Shown: piece by piece, positions 1 through 7,586 of the stretch
Layout: each line of letters begins with the position of its first letter
Numbering within the stretch: the stretch's first letter is position 1
Source: JBMNQI01 sp050944055
GTDB taxonomy: Bacteria > Bacillota > Clostridia > Oscillospirales > Oscillospiraceae
Assembly: GCA_050944055.1 (NCBI GenBank)
Contig: JBMNQI010000045.1
Location: 1-19,053 of the forward strand
DNA length: 19,053 bases
Direction of reading: 5' to 3'
Made by a program: the position numbers and the translations under genes
Notes under the pieces: generated by a model
Told to the model about the DNA's origin: nothing
Seen by the model: only the letters and a program-made list of their open reading frames with translations
Databases searched by the model: none

Positions 1-1018
1 TGCCGTACCCTCCGCTGTTATACCCGGCGGTTATCACGGTGCCGTCGTCGGCGGCGAGTATCTTCGCCCCGTAGCTTGCCCCGATATCCACGCCGGTATG
101 GAATTTGTAATACCCGAGAGTCGGGTGGAGCCTGTTGCCGAATTCGGAGGTTATTATGTAGCAGCTGGGAGTCGGCCAGATGAAGCTGCCTGTTCCCTTT
201 CTATATCCCGAGGATTGGTTCCTCAGCGCTGCCAGCCTTTCCTCCTCCTCTATCCTGGCAATCATTTCATCGATTGCCTTTGCCACCAGGACCTCCTGCT
301 CCTCCATCTGAGCGTAGGATTCCTCGAGCTGTTCCTTCCGGCTTTCAAGGTCGAGCATGAGCTGGTCGGCCTCGGCCCTCTGTCTTTCCAGATCCTGCTC
401 CAGGGAGACAAGCTGGTCCTTGACCGCCTTCTGTTCTGCCTTGCTCTCCTCCAGATCCGCCTGCGCGTCCGCCAGGAATTGCCGCTTTTCCAGCAGGTCG
501 TCAATAACGCGCTGGTCGCTGTCAAGCAGCTCGTTGACAATATCTATGCTGTCAAGCAGCTCCGTATAACTCGTGGCCTTAAAGATGAGCGACCAGTATG
601 AGACCGTGCCGTTTTCCTCAAGCGCCCGCATGCGCGCCCGGAAGGTCTCGAACATTTCCCGCTCCTCGATGATGCCCTTATCTATATCGGCCTGCTTTTC
701 GGCGATAAGTATCGTGTACTGCTGAAGCTGAGCGTTGGCGTTCGTTATCTCGTCCTGCGTAAGAATTATCCTCTGGTCGAGCAGGGTCTTTTTCTCGATC
801 GTGGCCGCCTGCTGCCGCTCGTTTTCGGCGATCTGCTGCGTAATCCGCTCCTTCTGCGTAACAAGGTAGGCGGCCTCGTTCTTAAGCCTCTCCAGCTCCT
901 GCTTTGACGAAGCCTTCGCGCCTGCCGACAGGGCGGAAATCACAATGGGCAATACGATCAGCAAAGCAAGCAGTATCGCTGTAAAAACTACAATTCTTTT
1001 TCTCGCCTTGTTTTTCAT
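1..1018 (-). CDS. M23-family murein hydrolase activator (EnvC-like), C-terminus cut by window edge
   Basis: An uninterrupted reading frame of 339 codons runs off the left edge. Residues 1-35 hold a basic stretch and one hydrophobic segment (signal or membrane anchor). Residues about 38-260 are rich in Glu, Gln, Lys and Leu and look like a long coiled coil. From about residue 280 a LytM/peptidase M23 domain begins. The first two zinc ligands are visible: His298 in RLHP and Asp311 in HTGVDI. The last HxH ligand lies outside the window. The start at 1018 is 3 bases after the ftsX stop and is preceded by AAGGTG inside ftsX, so the two are translationally coupled. In this family the coiled coil is activated by FtsEX to open peptidoglycan at division. 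Whether this copy is an active endopeptidase or an activator cannot be decided from the visible part. Confidence 0.88.
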   Translation of the reverse strand, partial: MKNKARKRIVVFTAILLALLIVLPIVISALSAGAKASSKQELERLKNEAAYLVTQKERITQQIAENERQQAATIEKKTLLDQRIILTQDEITNANAQLQQYTILIAEKQADIDKGIIEEREMFETFRARMRALEENGTVSYWSLIFKATSYTELLDSIDIVNELLDSDQRVIDDLLEKRQFLADAQADLEESKAEQKAVKDQLVSLEQDLERQRAEADQLMLDLESRKEQLEESYAQMEEQEVLVAKAIDEMIARIEEEERLAALRNQSSGYRKGTGSFIWPTPSCYIITSEFGNRLHPTLGYYKFHTGVDIGASYGAKILAADDGTVITAGYNSGGYG

Positions 1019-1021
1019 CTT

Positions 1022-1909
1022 CTACACCTTCAGATATTTTCTGATGGCCGTTGCGCTGCCGAACACGCCGATAAGAAAGCCTACGGCGCCGAACACCCCG
1101 GCGACATAGGGTATAAGTTCCTCAAATGGTATTACGCTTATGAGACTAAGAGTATCATTTGACGCTATGCCGTTTGTGAATAAAATGTAAATTCCCCACT
1201 GGGCGAAAAACGCTATCACGGCGGCGAAGATGCCGAGGAAGAAGCCCTGGAAAATGAACGGCCACCTAATTATGCTGTTTGTGGCCCCCACCATTTTCAT
1301 AATGGCTATCTCGTCGCGCCGATCGAAGGTCGTCAGCTTTACCGTATTCGATATGATAAATACAGATATCACAAGAAGTATAATTATCATCGCGACGCTT
1401 ATGAGCCCGACTATATTGCGCAGGCTGGTAAATCCCTCCGACAGCTCCAGGCGGGCGTTGACCTTCGCTATGCCCGGTATGTCCTCGATAGCATTCTTGG
1501 TCTGCTCCATAAGCGAAATATCGTTAAGCCTTATCCTGTAGCGGTCGCGGAGGGCCGACTTGTCCAGCTCCTTGAAAAGCGGGTTGTTGTCGTACTTCCT
1601 GACGAATAGCTCCAAAGCCTCTTCTCTTGTGATAAACTCCGCGCTCTTGACGTTTGATATCTGGTTTATCTTCGTCCCGAGGCTGCGCGCCTCGGCTTCA
1701 GAAAGGTTTTCGTCGACATAGGCGAGTATCTCGCTTTCCGACTGGAATTCGGAGAGCATATCCGCCACGTTGACGGCCAGCAGTGAAAAGCTGCCCATAA
1801 GTATAAGGCACGCGACAATTATGCAGATCGCGGCGAAGGACATAAACCTGCGCCTGAAGATGCTGCGGAATCCCTCTCCCAGAAAATAAAGCAGCCCGTT
1901 ACTCTTCAT
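1022..1909 (-). CDS. ftsX: Cell division protein FtsX (permease-like subunit)
   Basis: The 295-residue protein has the FtsX plan: a cytoplasmic N-terminus, TM1 at about 24-48, an extracellular domain at about 50-160, and TM2-TM4 at about 166-190, 216-244 and 265-287. The segment RRDEIAIMKMVGAT after TM2 is typical of the FtsX/MacB permease fold. I chose the ATG at 1909 rather than the longer in-frame start at 1936: it gives the usual family length and starts 11 bases inside the end of ftsE, a common ftsE-ftsX overlap. FtsX does not transport. It passes ATP-driven conformational change from FtsE to an extracellular coiled-coil murein hydrolase, which here is the next gene downstream. Confidence 0.95.
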   Translation of the reverse strand: MKSNGLLYFLGEGFRSIFRRRFMSFAAICIIVACLILMGSFSLLAVNVADMLSEFQSESEILAYVDENLSEAEARSLGTKINQISNVKSAEFITREEALELFVRKYDNNPLFKELDKSALRDRYRIRLNDISLMEQTKNAIEDIPGIAKVNARLELSEGFTSLRNIVGLISVAMIIILLVISVFIISNTVKLTTFDRRDEIAIMKMVGATNSIIRWPFIFQGFFLGIFAAVIAFFAQWGIYILFTNGIASNDTLSLISVIPFEELIPYVAGVFGAVGFLIGVFGSATAIRKYLKV

Positions 1910-2585
1910 ATTCGTAGTACCCGCCCATCCCGTCACTTATTACTCTGCCGCCGTCTATGGCTATGACGCGTTTTTCAAAGCTGTCCACAAGCCCTTTTTC
2001 GTGCGTTACGACCAGCATTGTCGTACCGAGGGCGTTAATATGCTCAAGCAGCATCATGAGCTCCAGTGAACGCGCCGGGTCAAGGTTGCCTGTAGGCTCG
2101 TCGGCAATAATAAGCTCCGGATTGTTCACAAGCGCGCGCGCTATCGCGACGCGCTGCTGCTCTCCGCCGGAGAGCTCGTTGGGGTAACACTTCGCCTTGC
2201 CCTTGAGCCCGACAAGCTCGAGCACATAAGGCACGCGCTCCTTTATCGCTTTTCGCGGCGCTCCGATTACGCGCATAGCGAAAGCGACGTTCTGATATAC
2301 GGTTTTGTCCTCTATGAGGCGGAAATCCTGGAAGATAACTCCCAGGCTCCGCCGCAGATGCGGTTTACGGCGCTGTTTCAGCTTCATCAGATCAAAGTCG
2401 TTGACCTTGATTACGCCGGACGAAGCCTTGACTTCAGCCGTTATAAGTTTGATTATAGTGGATTTGCCGGAGCCGGAAGGGCCAACCAGAAAGACAAACT
2501 CCCCGTCCGCTATTTCCAGATTGATGCCCCGCAGCGCTTTAGTCCCGTTTTCATATGTCATGAAAACGTCCTGCATTAAAACCAT
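1899..2585 (-). CDS. ftsE: Cell division ATP-binding protein FtsE
   Basis: This 228-residue ABC ATPase has all its motifs: Walker A GPSGSGKST at residues 35-43, a Q-loop near 86, signature LSGGEQ at 138-143, and Walker B LIIADEP at 158-164 followed by TGNLDP. Length and motif spacing match FtsE. The start at 2585 (MVLMQDVF) has GGAGG six bases upstream and gives the usual length. A longer in-frame start at 2678 would overlap the preceding regulator gene and add a low-complexity basic tail, so I rejected it. The gene lies 19 bases after the regulator stop and overlaps ftsX. It partners FtsX in the cytoplasmic membrane to drive septal peptidoglycan hydrolysis. Confidence 0.96.
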   Translation of the reverse strand: MVLMQDVFMTYENGTKALRGINLEIADGEFVFLVGPSGSGKSTIIKLITAEVKASSGVIKVNDFDLMKLKQRRKPHLRRSLGVIFQDFRLIEDKTVYQNVAFAMRVIGAPRKAIKERVPYVLELVGLKGKAKCYPNELSGGEQQRVAIARALVNNPELIIADEPTGNLDPARSLELMMLLEHINALGTTMLVVTHEKGLVDSFEKRVIAIDGGRVISDGMGGYYEYEE

Positions 2586-2604
2586 TTTAAGCCTCCGGAT
2601 TTGC

Positions 2605-3696
2605 TTAGTTCTTTGCCTCGTGTGAAATAAGGTATTTCTTGACCATGAGCGCGACCTTGAAAACAATCGCATGGTCAAATTCGCGCAGATCCAAACCCGT
2701 CAGCTTCTTGATTTTATCAAGACGGTATACGAGAGTGTTTCTGTGAACAAAAAGCTTGCGCGAGGTTTCGGAAACGTTAAGGTTGTTCTCAAAGAATTTG
2801 TTTATAGTGAAGAGCGTCTCCGCGTCGAGCGAGTCGATGGGGTTCTTCTTGAACACTTCGGAGAGGAAGATTTCGCACAAAGTAGTCGGGAGCTGGTAAA
2901 TAAGCCTGCCTATTCCGAGGTTATCATAGTTGATGATGGTCTTTTCGGTATCAAATACCTTGCCGACCTCAATGGCAACCTGGGCCTTCTTAAAAGCGTC
3001 CGCCAGATCGCGCAGGTGGTTTGCCACGGAGCCTATGCCGATAATCGTCTTTATGCCCATTTCCGTGCCCATGCGCTCCTGGATTGCGACCGCGATCTTC
3101 TGCAGCGCCTTATTGTCGGCCCCGGCGGGAACCTCCTTTATAACGGCAATATCCGTCTCGCTGACGTTTATGACGAAATCCTTCTGCTTATCGGGGAAGA
3201 GGTCGCTGATCATGTCAATTGCGGCGATATCCGGCTTGCCTATCTGCCTGACAAGAAAGGCCGCGCGCGGCACATCCGCCGGGAAGCCGAGCTCCTTGGC
3301 GCGTACATATATGTCCCCCGCGAGTATATTATAAAAAATCACGTTCTTGACAAACGCCGCCTTGTCGTGCCGCTCCTCGAAATACGCCTTGGCGTTGTTC
3401 AGCGCGACACTGGCAAGATTGCACGAATTGCGCGCGAGCTCGCCTACGCCGCTGACGAAAACGGCAAAGTCAAATCTGGAGCTCCAGCCCGACAGCTGTT
3501 TGAACGTGCGTCCGTCGTAGACCATCAGAGGTTCGGACGAGGCGCGCAGGCGCGCGGCCGCATCCGGCCACTTTTCGCCTATCTGGGACAGCTCGCTGCT
3601 GGCTATGACGGTGCCCTCATGGTCTATTACGCCGAGAGCCACGTCGGATACGTCTTTCATCTGCATTATTAAATTCTGAAACGCTCTGCTGGACAT
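2605..3696 (-). CDS. CdaR/PucR-family transcriptional regulator, first gene of the ftsEX operon
   Basis: The 363-residue protein has a C-terminal PucR-type helix-turn-helix at about residues 300-350 (LNVSETSRKLFVHRNTL and following). This is the signature of the CdaR/PucR/sugar-diacid regulator family. The middle part resembles the degenerate GGDEF-like domain of that family. The N-terminus (about 1-110, with ALGVIDHEGTVIASS) looks like a small-molecule sensor domain. GAGGGG precedes the start at 3696, and a sigma-A-like promoter lies at 3786-3814. It ends 19 bases before ftsE, so it is co-transcribed with the division genes. The effector and targets cannot be read from sequence. Control of its own operon is an inference from position. 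Confidence 0.85.
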   Translation of the reverse strand: MSSRAFQNLIMQMKDVSDVALGVIDHEGTVIASSELSQIGEKWPDAAARLRASSEPLMVYDGRTFKQLSGWSSRFDFAVFVSGVGELARNSCNLASVALNNAKAYFEERHDKAAFVKNVIFYNILAGDIYVRAKELGFPADVPRAAFLVRQIGKPDIAAIDMISDLFPDKQKDFVINVSETDIAVIKEVPAGADNKALQKIAVAIQERMGTEMGIKTIIGIGSVANHLRDLADAFKKAQVAIEVGKVFDTEKTIINYDNLGIGRLIYQLPTTLCEIFLSEVFKKNPIDSLDAETLFTINKFFENNLNVSETSRKLFVHRNTLVYRLDKIKKLTGLDLREFDHAIVFKVALMVKKYLISHEAKN

Positions 3697-3723
3697 TTCA
3701 AAGTCCCCTCTCTTGTATATATT

Positions 3724-3806
3724 CGATAAAAAACTCTTCCCTCTGTCATTTTTTGTCTTTGCTTCATTTGCAGACAGACAACAGTATATTACTAGATTTT
3801 TTATCG
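3724..3806. repeat. 10-bp perfect inverted repeat flanking the regulator promoter
   Basis: CGATAAAAAA at 3724-3733 and its exact reverse complement TTTTTTATCG at 3797-3806 are separated by 63 bases. One arm lies in the -35/-10 spacer of the promoter at 3786-3814; the other lies in the untranslated leader. It could be a pair of operator half-sites for autoregulation. It is AT-rich, so chance is possible. Confidence 0.35.
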
Positions 3807-3814
3807 GATTTCAA
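3786..3814 (-). promoter_or_regulatory. Sigma-A-like promoter for the regulator-ftsEX-M23 operon
   Basis: On the minus strand TTGAAA (3809-3814) and TAATAT (3786-3791) are separated by 17 bases, close to the TTGACA/TATAAT consensus with ideal spacing. Transcription would start near 3779, leaving a leader of about 80 bases before the start codon at 3696. Confidence 0.65.
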
Positions 3815-3933
3815 CAACAAGTTATACTTTATCACAAATTTTTATAAAAACTATTTGTTTATTTTCTCTTCTGTTTCTTTTGGGCAGTAAAAAAGGCGGG
3901 AATTGTCTTGTTTAGAATAACGAATGATTTATG

Positions 3934-4647
3934 TCAACTCATAACAAGCTTCAGGGCCTCAGTCTCCGCCTGGGTCAGCTCGCGCCAATGCCCTTCCGGG
4001 AGCGCCGGGTCAAGCCTGATTGGGCCGATGGACAGGCGCTTTAGGTATAATACCGGCTTCCCCCGCGCCGCGAGCATCCTCTTGATTTGATGGTACTTCC
4101 CTTCCCGGAGCGCAACCTCCGCCTCAGACGGCGAAATTATGCGGAGCTTTGCCGGCAGAGCGCGCTGCCCGCCGCCGAGCTGCATTCCGCCGGCGAAGGC
4201 CTCCGTGTCGCTTTCATCAAGCCTGCCGTCAACCCTGACAAAATAGAGCTTTTCCAGCTTGTGCCGCGGGGACGTTATTCTATGCGCCAGTTCGCCGTCG
4301 TCCGTAAGAATCAGCAGCCCGACGCTGTCCTTGTCCAGGCGACCGGCCGGGAACAGCCCGATTCGGCGCATCTCGGCCGGCAGCAGGTCCAGCACCGTCC
4401 TGTCGCGCGGGTCGTCCGTGGAGGACACGACTCCCGCCGGTTTGTTCACCATATAGTAATGAAACTGACGCCAGACAATGCCCTCCCCGTCAATAAGCAC
4501 GGACGCTGAAAGCGGGTCGAGCTTAATAGACCCGTCGCTTACGGCGCGGCCGTCCACAGTTACCCTGCCGGCCCTGAGAAGGTTTTTAGCGTCCCGGCGG
4601 GTAAAGCGTCCGTCATTTGTCAGCAGCTTATCAAGGCGAATTAGCAT
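3934..4647 (-). CDS. rsuA: RsuA-family rRNA pseudouridine synthase
   Basis: The 237-residue protein has an N-terminal S4 RNA-binding domain (residues about 1-48, starting MLIRLDKLLTNDG) followed by the RsuA/RluB/E/F catalytic domain. The catalytic Asp is Asp105 in GRLDKDSVGLL. The YMVNKPAG segment (65-72) and KYHQIKRML near the C-terminus are family motifs. It isomerises a specific uridine to pseudouridine; the closest model is RsuA acting on 16S rRNA U516, although RluB-type 23S specificity cannot be excluded by eye. It is transcribed divergently from the DUF4830-like gene, with 46 bases between the starts. The Shine-Dalgarno is weak (AGGTTGA). I see no clear terminator after the stop at 3934. 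Confidence 0.88.
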   Translation of the reverse strand: MLIRLDKLLTNDGRFTRRDAKNLLRAGRVTVDGRAVSDGSIKLDPLSASVLIDGEGIVWRQFHYYMVNKPAGVVSSTDDPRDRTVLDLLPAEMRRIGLFPAGRLDKDSVGLLILTDDGELAHRITSPRHKLEKLYFVRVDGRLDESDTEAFAGGMQLGGGQRALPAKLRIISPSEAEVALREGKYHQIKRMLAARGKPVLYLKRLSIGPIRLDPALPEGHWRELTQAETEALKLVMS

Positions 4648-4693
4648 ATTTCGGTCAACCTACAGCATAATATTTGGACAGGAGGTGGGGCAT

Positions 4694-5158
4694 ATGTTCT
4701 TATTCGTTACCAGAAAGAGGCTCGCAGCCATAATCTGCGCGCTCATTTTCATAATCGCGCTCATTTTTGCGCTTCCGCATATTATCAATCCGGCGGAGGC
4801 CGCGTCGGGGAAAGTCAAGGCTGAAACCAACGAAGAGCGCGTCGCCTTCCTGGAGGGCCTAGGGCTGACAGTTGAAAACGAACCGGCCGAAATACAGGAG
4901 GTACGCCTGCCGGAGAAGTTTTCCGATGTGTATGAGCAGTATAACCGCCTGCAGATAAGCTGCGGTTTCGACCTCAAGCCTTACGCCGGGCGCACCGTGA
5001 CGCGCTATGCCTATAAGGTGACAGACTGGCCGGGCGAGGGCGGCCCGGTTTACGCTGAAATGCTTGTTTACAAAGGGCACATAATTGGGGGCGACATACA
5101 TTCGCTTGAGCTCGGCGGCTTTATGTACGGCCTGAAGCCAAGGGCCAGGGCCGCCTGA
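4694..5158 (+). CDS. Small membrane-anchored DUF4830-like protein
   Basis: The 154-residue protein starts at ATG 4694 with GGAGG just upstream. Longer in-frame starts run into rsuA on the opposite strand and were rejected. Residues about 8-30 form one hydrophobic segment after a basic RKR, so it is a signal-anchor or secreted protein. The soluble part (about 80-150), with YNRLQISCGFDLKPYAG and a LVYKGHIIGGDIHSLELGGFM-type end, resembles the DUF4830 domain found in clostridial genomes. No catalytic motif is visible and the function is unknown. It has no co-directional neighbour and ends before a long hairpin at 5195-5246. Confidence 0.75.
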   Translation: MFLFVTRKRLAAIICALIFIIALIFALPHIINPAEAASGKVKAETNEERVAFLEGLGLTVENEPAEIQEVRLPEKFSDVYEQYNRLQISCGFDLKPYAGRTVTRYAYKVTDWPGEGGPVYAEMLVYKGHIIGGDIHSLELGGFMYGLKPRARAA

Positions 5159-5194
5159 AGAGCGCGCCGGCAGATTCCCCGCTATCAGCTTCCC

Positions 5195-5246
5195 CCGTAA
5201 ATTGGAGCATGCCGTTGCCTAAGGCGGCGGCATGCTGCATTTACGG
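5195..5246. terminator. Long hairpin between convergent genes, probable bidirectional terminator
   Basis: Arms at 5207-5219 (GCATGCCGTTGCC) and 5223-5235 pair over 13 bp, with two G-U pairs and a 3-base TAA loop. A small internal loop follows, then an outer 8-bp stem (CCGTAAAT at 5195-5202 with ATTTACGG at 5239-5246). It begins directly after the kinase stop codon (5247-5249) and lies 36 bases after the plus-strand stop at 5158. On the plus strand an interrupted T-rich tract follows; on the minus strand no T-tract is seen. Confidence 0.6.
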
Positions 5247-6371
5247 TTAAAACTCTCTTTTTGCCTGCGGGAAGGCTGCATAAAACTCGTCGACTGTTTT
5301 GAACCCGTAAGGAGGAAGGTCATATGTCTTGGCCTCTTCCTGGCCTGAAAGCACTCTCCTTGCGCCCTCCGCCAGAGCCTCCATCTCATATTCTCCGGGG
5401 ACGCGCTCAAACCGGCCAAGGAAGCCTGCCATCTCGCTTATCCAGCCGCAGAAGTCTTCGTTGCGGGCAAGCCCTCCCGTGAGTATGATGCTGTCGATTT
5501 TTCCCCTCAGGACGACGGCCATCTCGCCAATGCCCTTCGCGATCTGGTACGCCATTGCGTACACTATCTTCCGCGCATGCTCGTCGCCGGATTCTATGCG
5601 CTCGAACACTTCCTTCATATTCTGTGTGCCTAGGTGCGCGAGTATGCCGCTTCCGCCTCTTATATATTTTCTCATCTCCGCCTTCGTGCGCTCGCCGGAA
5701 TAGCACAGGTCGAGCATACGCGTCGGCTGAATGCGGCCCGACCGCTCCGGCGACATGGGTCCCTGGTCGGCCATGACGCAGTCAATAAGCTTGCCGTCCT
5801 TATACGCGGTTATTGTGATTCCCCCGCCCATGTGCACGACTATAAAGCCGCAGTCCTCAAATCTTTTACCGAGCTTTTTAGCCGTCATACGGCATACCAT
5901 GCGCGAATTCAGCACATGGTTAGCCGGCATTATCGTTACTTCAGGCATTCCTGTTATCTTCGCAATTTCGTCCATCTCGTCCACGCCGGTGCCGTCATAT
6001 ATTATGACGGGTATTCCAAGCGGGCGGCCGATGGCGTCGCCTATCATGCAGGCGAGATTAGCCGCGTGCTCATGCATGGGGGCATAGGTGTTAACGTTCA
6101 GCATATGCTGGTTCACCTTGTAGGCTCCGCCCTTAATGTAGGGCATGTTTCCGCCGCGGCATACTATTATGTCAAAAGACGCCGGGTCAACCTTCATTTC
6201 CTTCAAGGTTTTTCTGATGCCCTCGGTACGGAATTCGAGCTGGTCGACCATTCTCAGGCCGGTGAGCTTTTCCGGCTCGTGATGGGTCTCGGTCCTCCAC
6301 AGCAGCTCTTCGTCGCGGAATAGCGCAAGCTTGGTGGATGTTGAACCTGGGTTAATCGCGAATATCAGCAT
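5247..6371 (-). CDS. Butyrate kinase-family acyl kinase, third gene of the triplet
   Basis: The 374-residue protein is of the acetokinase (ASKHA) superfamily and closest by eye to butyrate kinases. Visible motifs: INPGSTSTK at 6-14 (phosphate loop), CRGG at 71-74, HMGGG at 180-184 and TGGLA at 298-302. The butyrate kinase block (L)DGEGPF-S/T-PER-S/A-G is replaced by ADQGPMSPERSG at 201-212, and FHALNQK by NHVLNSR (151-157). The fold and length support an ATP:short-chain-carboxylate phosphotransferase, normally acyl phosphate + ADP to carboxylate + ATP in the cytoplasm. The substrate need not be butyrate. AAAGGA lies about nine bases before the ATG. The gap to the upstream kinase is 36 bases. 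Of its first 11 Ile codons 7 are ATA, typical for this region. Confidence 0.85.
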   Translation of the reverse strand: MLIFAINPGSTSTKLALFRDEELLWRTETHHEPEKLTGLRMVDQLEFRTEGIRKTLKEMKVDPASFDIIVCRGGNMPYIKGGAYKVNQHMLNVNTYAPMHEHAANLACMIGDAIGRPLGIPVIIYDGTGVDEMDEIAKITGMPEVTIMPANHVLNSRMVCRMTAKKLGKRFEDCGFIVVHMGGGITITAYKDGKLIDCVMADQGPMSPERSGRIQPTRMLDLCYSGERTKAEMRKYIRGGSGILAHLGTQNMKEVFERIESGDEHARKIVYAMAYQIAKGIGEMAVVLRGKIDSIILTGGLARNEDFCGWISEMAGFLGRFERVPGEYEMEALAEGARRVLSGQEEAKTYDLPPYGFKTVDEFYAAFPQAKREF

Positions 6372-6407
6372 TTCACTATTTCCTTTCCCGTTCTTTTATA
6401 GAATGCT

Positions 6408-7541
6408 TTACGCCAATGGGTTTTTTATGCCCGTCTTATTATAAAACTCCTCAACGGTCTTATATCCGCGCGGGGGGGTTATGTATTCCCTCACGGTTTC
6501 CCTGCCCTCGAGGACGCGAAGGCCGCCTTCCGCCAGAGCCTCCATCTCGAATTCTCCCGGAATAATCTCAATAGGCGCCATGAACCCGACCATCTCCGAA
6601 ACCCAGTCGCAGAAAATCTTAGCTCGGGCGAGGCCGCCTGTGAGTATGATACGGTCAATTTCGCCTTTGAGTACCGCTGCCATCTCGCCTATCGCTTTTC
6701 CTGCGCCGTAAGCCATAGCGTAGAAAACGCCGCGGTACGGCTCTTCGCCCGCAACGGCGCGGTTTTCGACCTCAAACATATCCTGGGTGCCGAGAAGCGC
6801 GACGCAGCCGCCGCTTCCTAAGAATTTCCTTTTCATCTCCGCCTCTGTATATTTGCCGGAGAAGCACATTTCGACCAGATTGATGCCCGGTATGCGCCCT
6901 GCCCTTTCAGGTGATATGGGCCCCATATCGGACATTATCGTGTCTATGATCTTACCTTTTCTGTAAGCCGAAACGCTTATCCCGCCGCCCATGTGCGCGG
7001 CAACGAAGTTGCTCTGCTCGAACTCTTTGCCGAGTTTATTAGCGGTCATTATGCACACGCGCCTGGTATTGAGCACGTGGCTGATCCATACGACGTCAAG
7101 ATCCGGGAGGCCCAGGGTCTTAGCCTCCGGCGTCAGGTCGCTGGCCGCGGTGGCGTCATATATAATAACGGGCGTGCCGTACGGCTTGGCCAGCTCCCAG
7201 CCTATAAACGCCGCCAGGTTTGATGCGTGCTCGTACGCGGGAGCATAGCGGTTTACGTTGAGCATGTGCTCCGTGACCTTATAGGCCCCCGTGCCGATGC
7301 CCGGAAGCGACGAACCGCGGCACACGATGATGTCGAAATCCTTAGGGTCAACGTTATGCTCACTGAGGCAGCCCAAGACGCCGTTTAAACGGAAGGACAG
7401 CTGATCAATGATTTTCAGGCCGTTAAGCTCGTTCGCGCTGTGGCGCGTTGTGGAGCTGAAAACCTCTTTGCTTCCCTTGTAAAGCGCGAGTTTTGTGGAT
7501 GTGGAGCCGGGATTGATAGTAAATATGAGTTTTTCAGACAT
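6408..7541 (-). CDS. Butyrate kinase-family acyl kinase, second gene of the triplet (most altered pocket)
   Basis: The 377-residue paralogue is about half identical by eye to the downstream kinase. It has NPGSTSTK at 10-17, HMGGG at 183-187 and SDMGPISPERAG at 204-215. It differs from both siblings at positions that are normally conserved: CRGG becomes CRGS (74-77), and the segment after the Asp at 129 reads DATAASDLTP instead of a sequence containing DE(L/M)D. These could mean a different substrate or weakened activity. No frameshift or stop is present. The AAGGAG upstream is about 15 bases from the ATG, longer than usual, and no alternative in-frame start fits, so translation may be weak or coupled. 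It lies 45 bases after the first kinase. Confidence 0.83.
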   Translation of the reverse strand: MSEKLIFTINPGSTSTKLALYKGSKEVFSSTTRHSANELNGLKIIDQLSFRLNGVLGCLSEHNVDPKDFDIIVCRGSSLPGIGTGAYKVTEHMLNVNRYAPAYEHASNLAAFIGWELAKPYGTPVIIYDATAASDLTPEAKTLGLPDLDVVWISHVLNTRRVCIMTANKLGKEFEQSNFVAAHMGGGISVSAYRKGKIIDTIMSDMGPISPERAGRIPGINLVEMCFSGKYTEAEMKRKFLGSGGCVALLGTQDMFEVENRAVAGEEPYRGVFYAMAYGAGKAIGEMAAVLKGEIDRIILTGGLARAKIFCDWVSEMVGFMAPIEIIPGEFEMEALAEGGLRVLEGRETVREYITPPRGYKTVEEFYNKTGIKNPLA

Positions 7542-7586
7542 ATAGATTCTTATATTCTCCTTTTGAATGTATGGCTAATATGTATA

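Noticed and set aside
98..601. Plus-strand frame of 167 codons at the left edge
   Set aside because: It lies opposite the M23 hydrolase coiled-coil region, which is an unbroken minus-strand frame with clear motifs.
2671..3672. Long plus-strand frame (333 codons) opposite the CdaR/PucR regulator
   Set aside because: It is an antisense shadow: no Shine-Dalgarno, no recognisable domain, and fully overlapped by a well-supported gene on the other strand.
5634..6323. Plus-strand frame of 229 codons opposite the third kinase
   Set aside because: Antisense shadow of the kinase gene with no start signal or domain.
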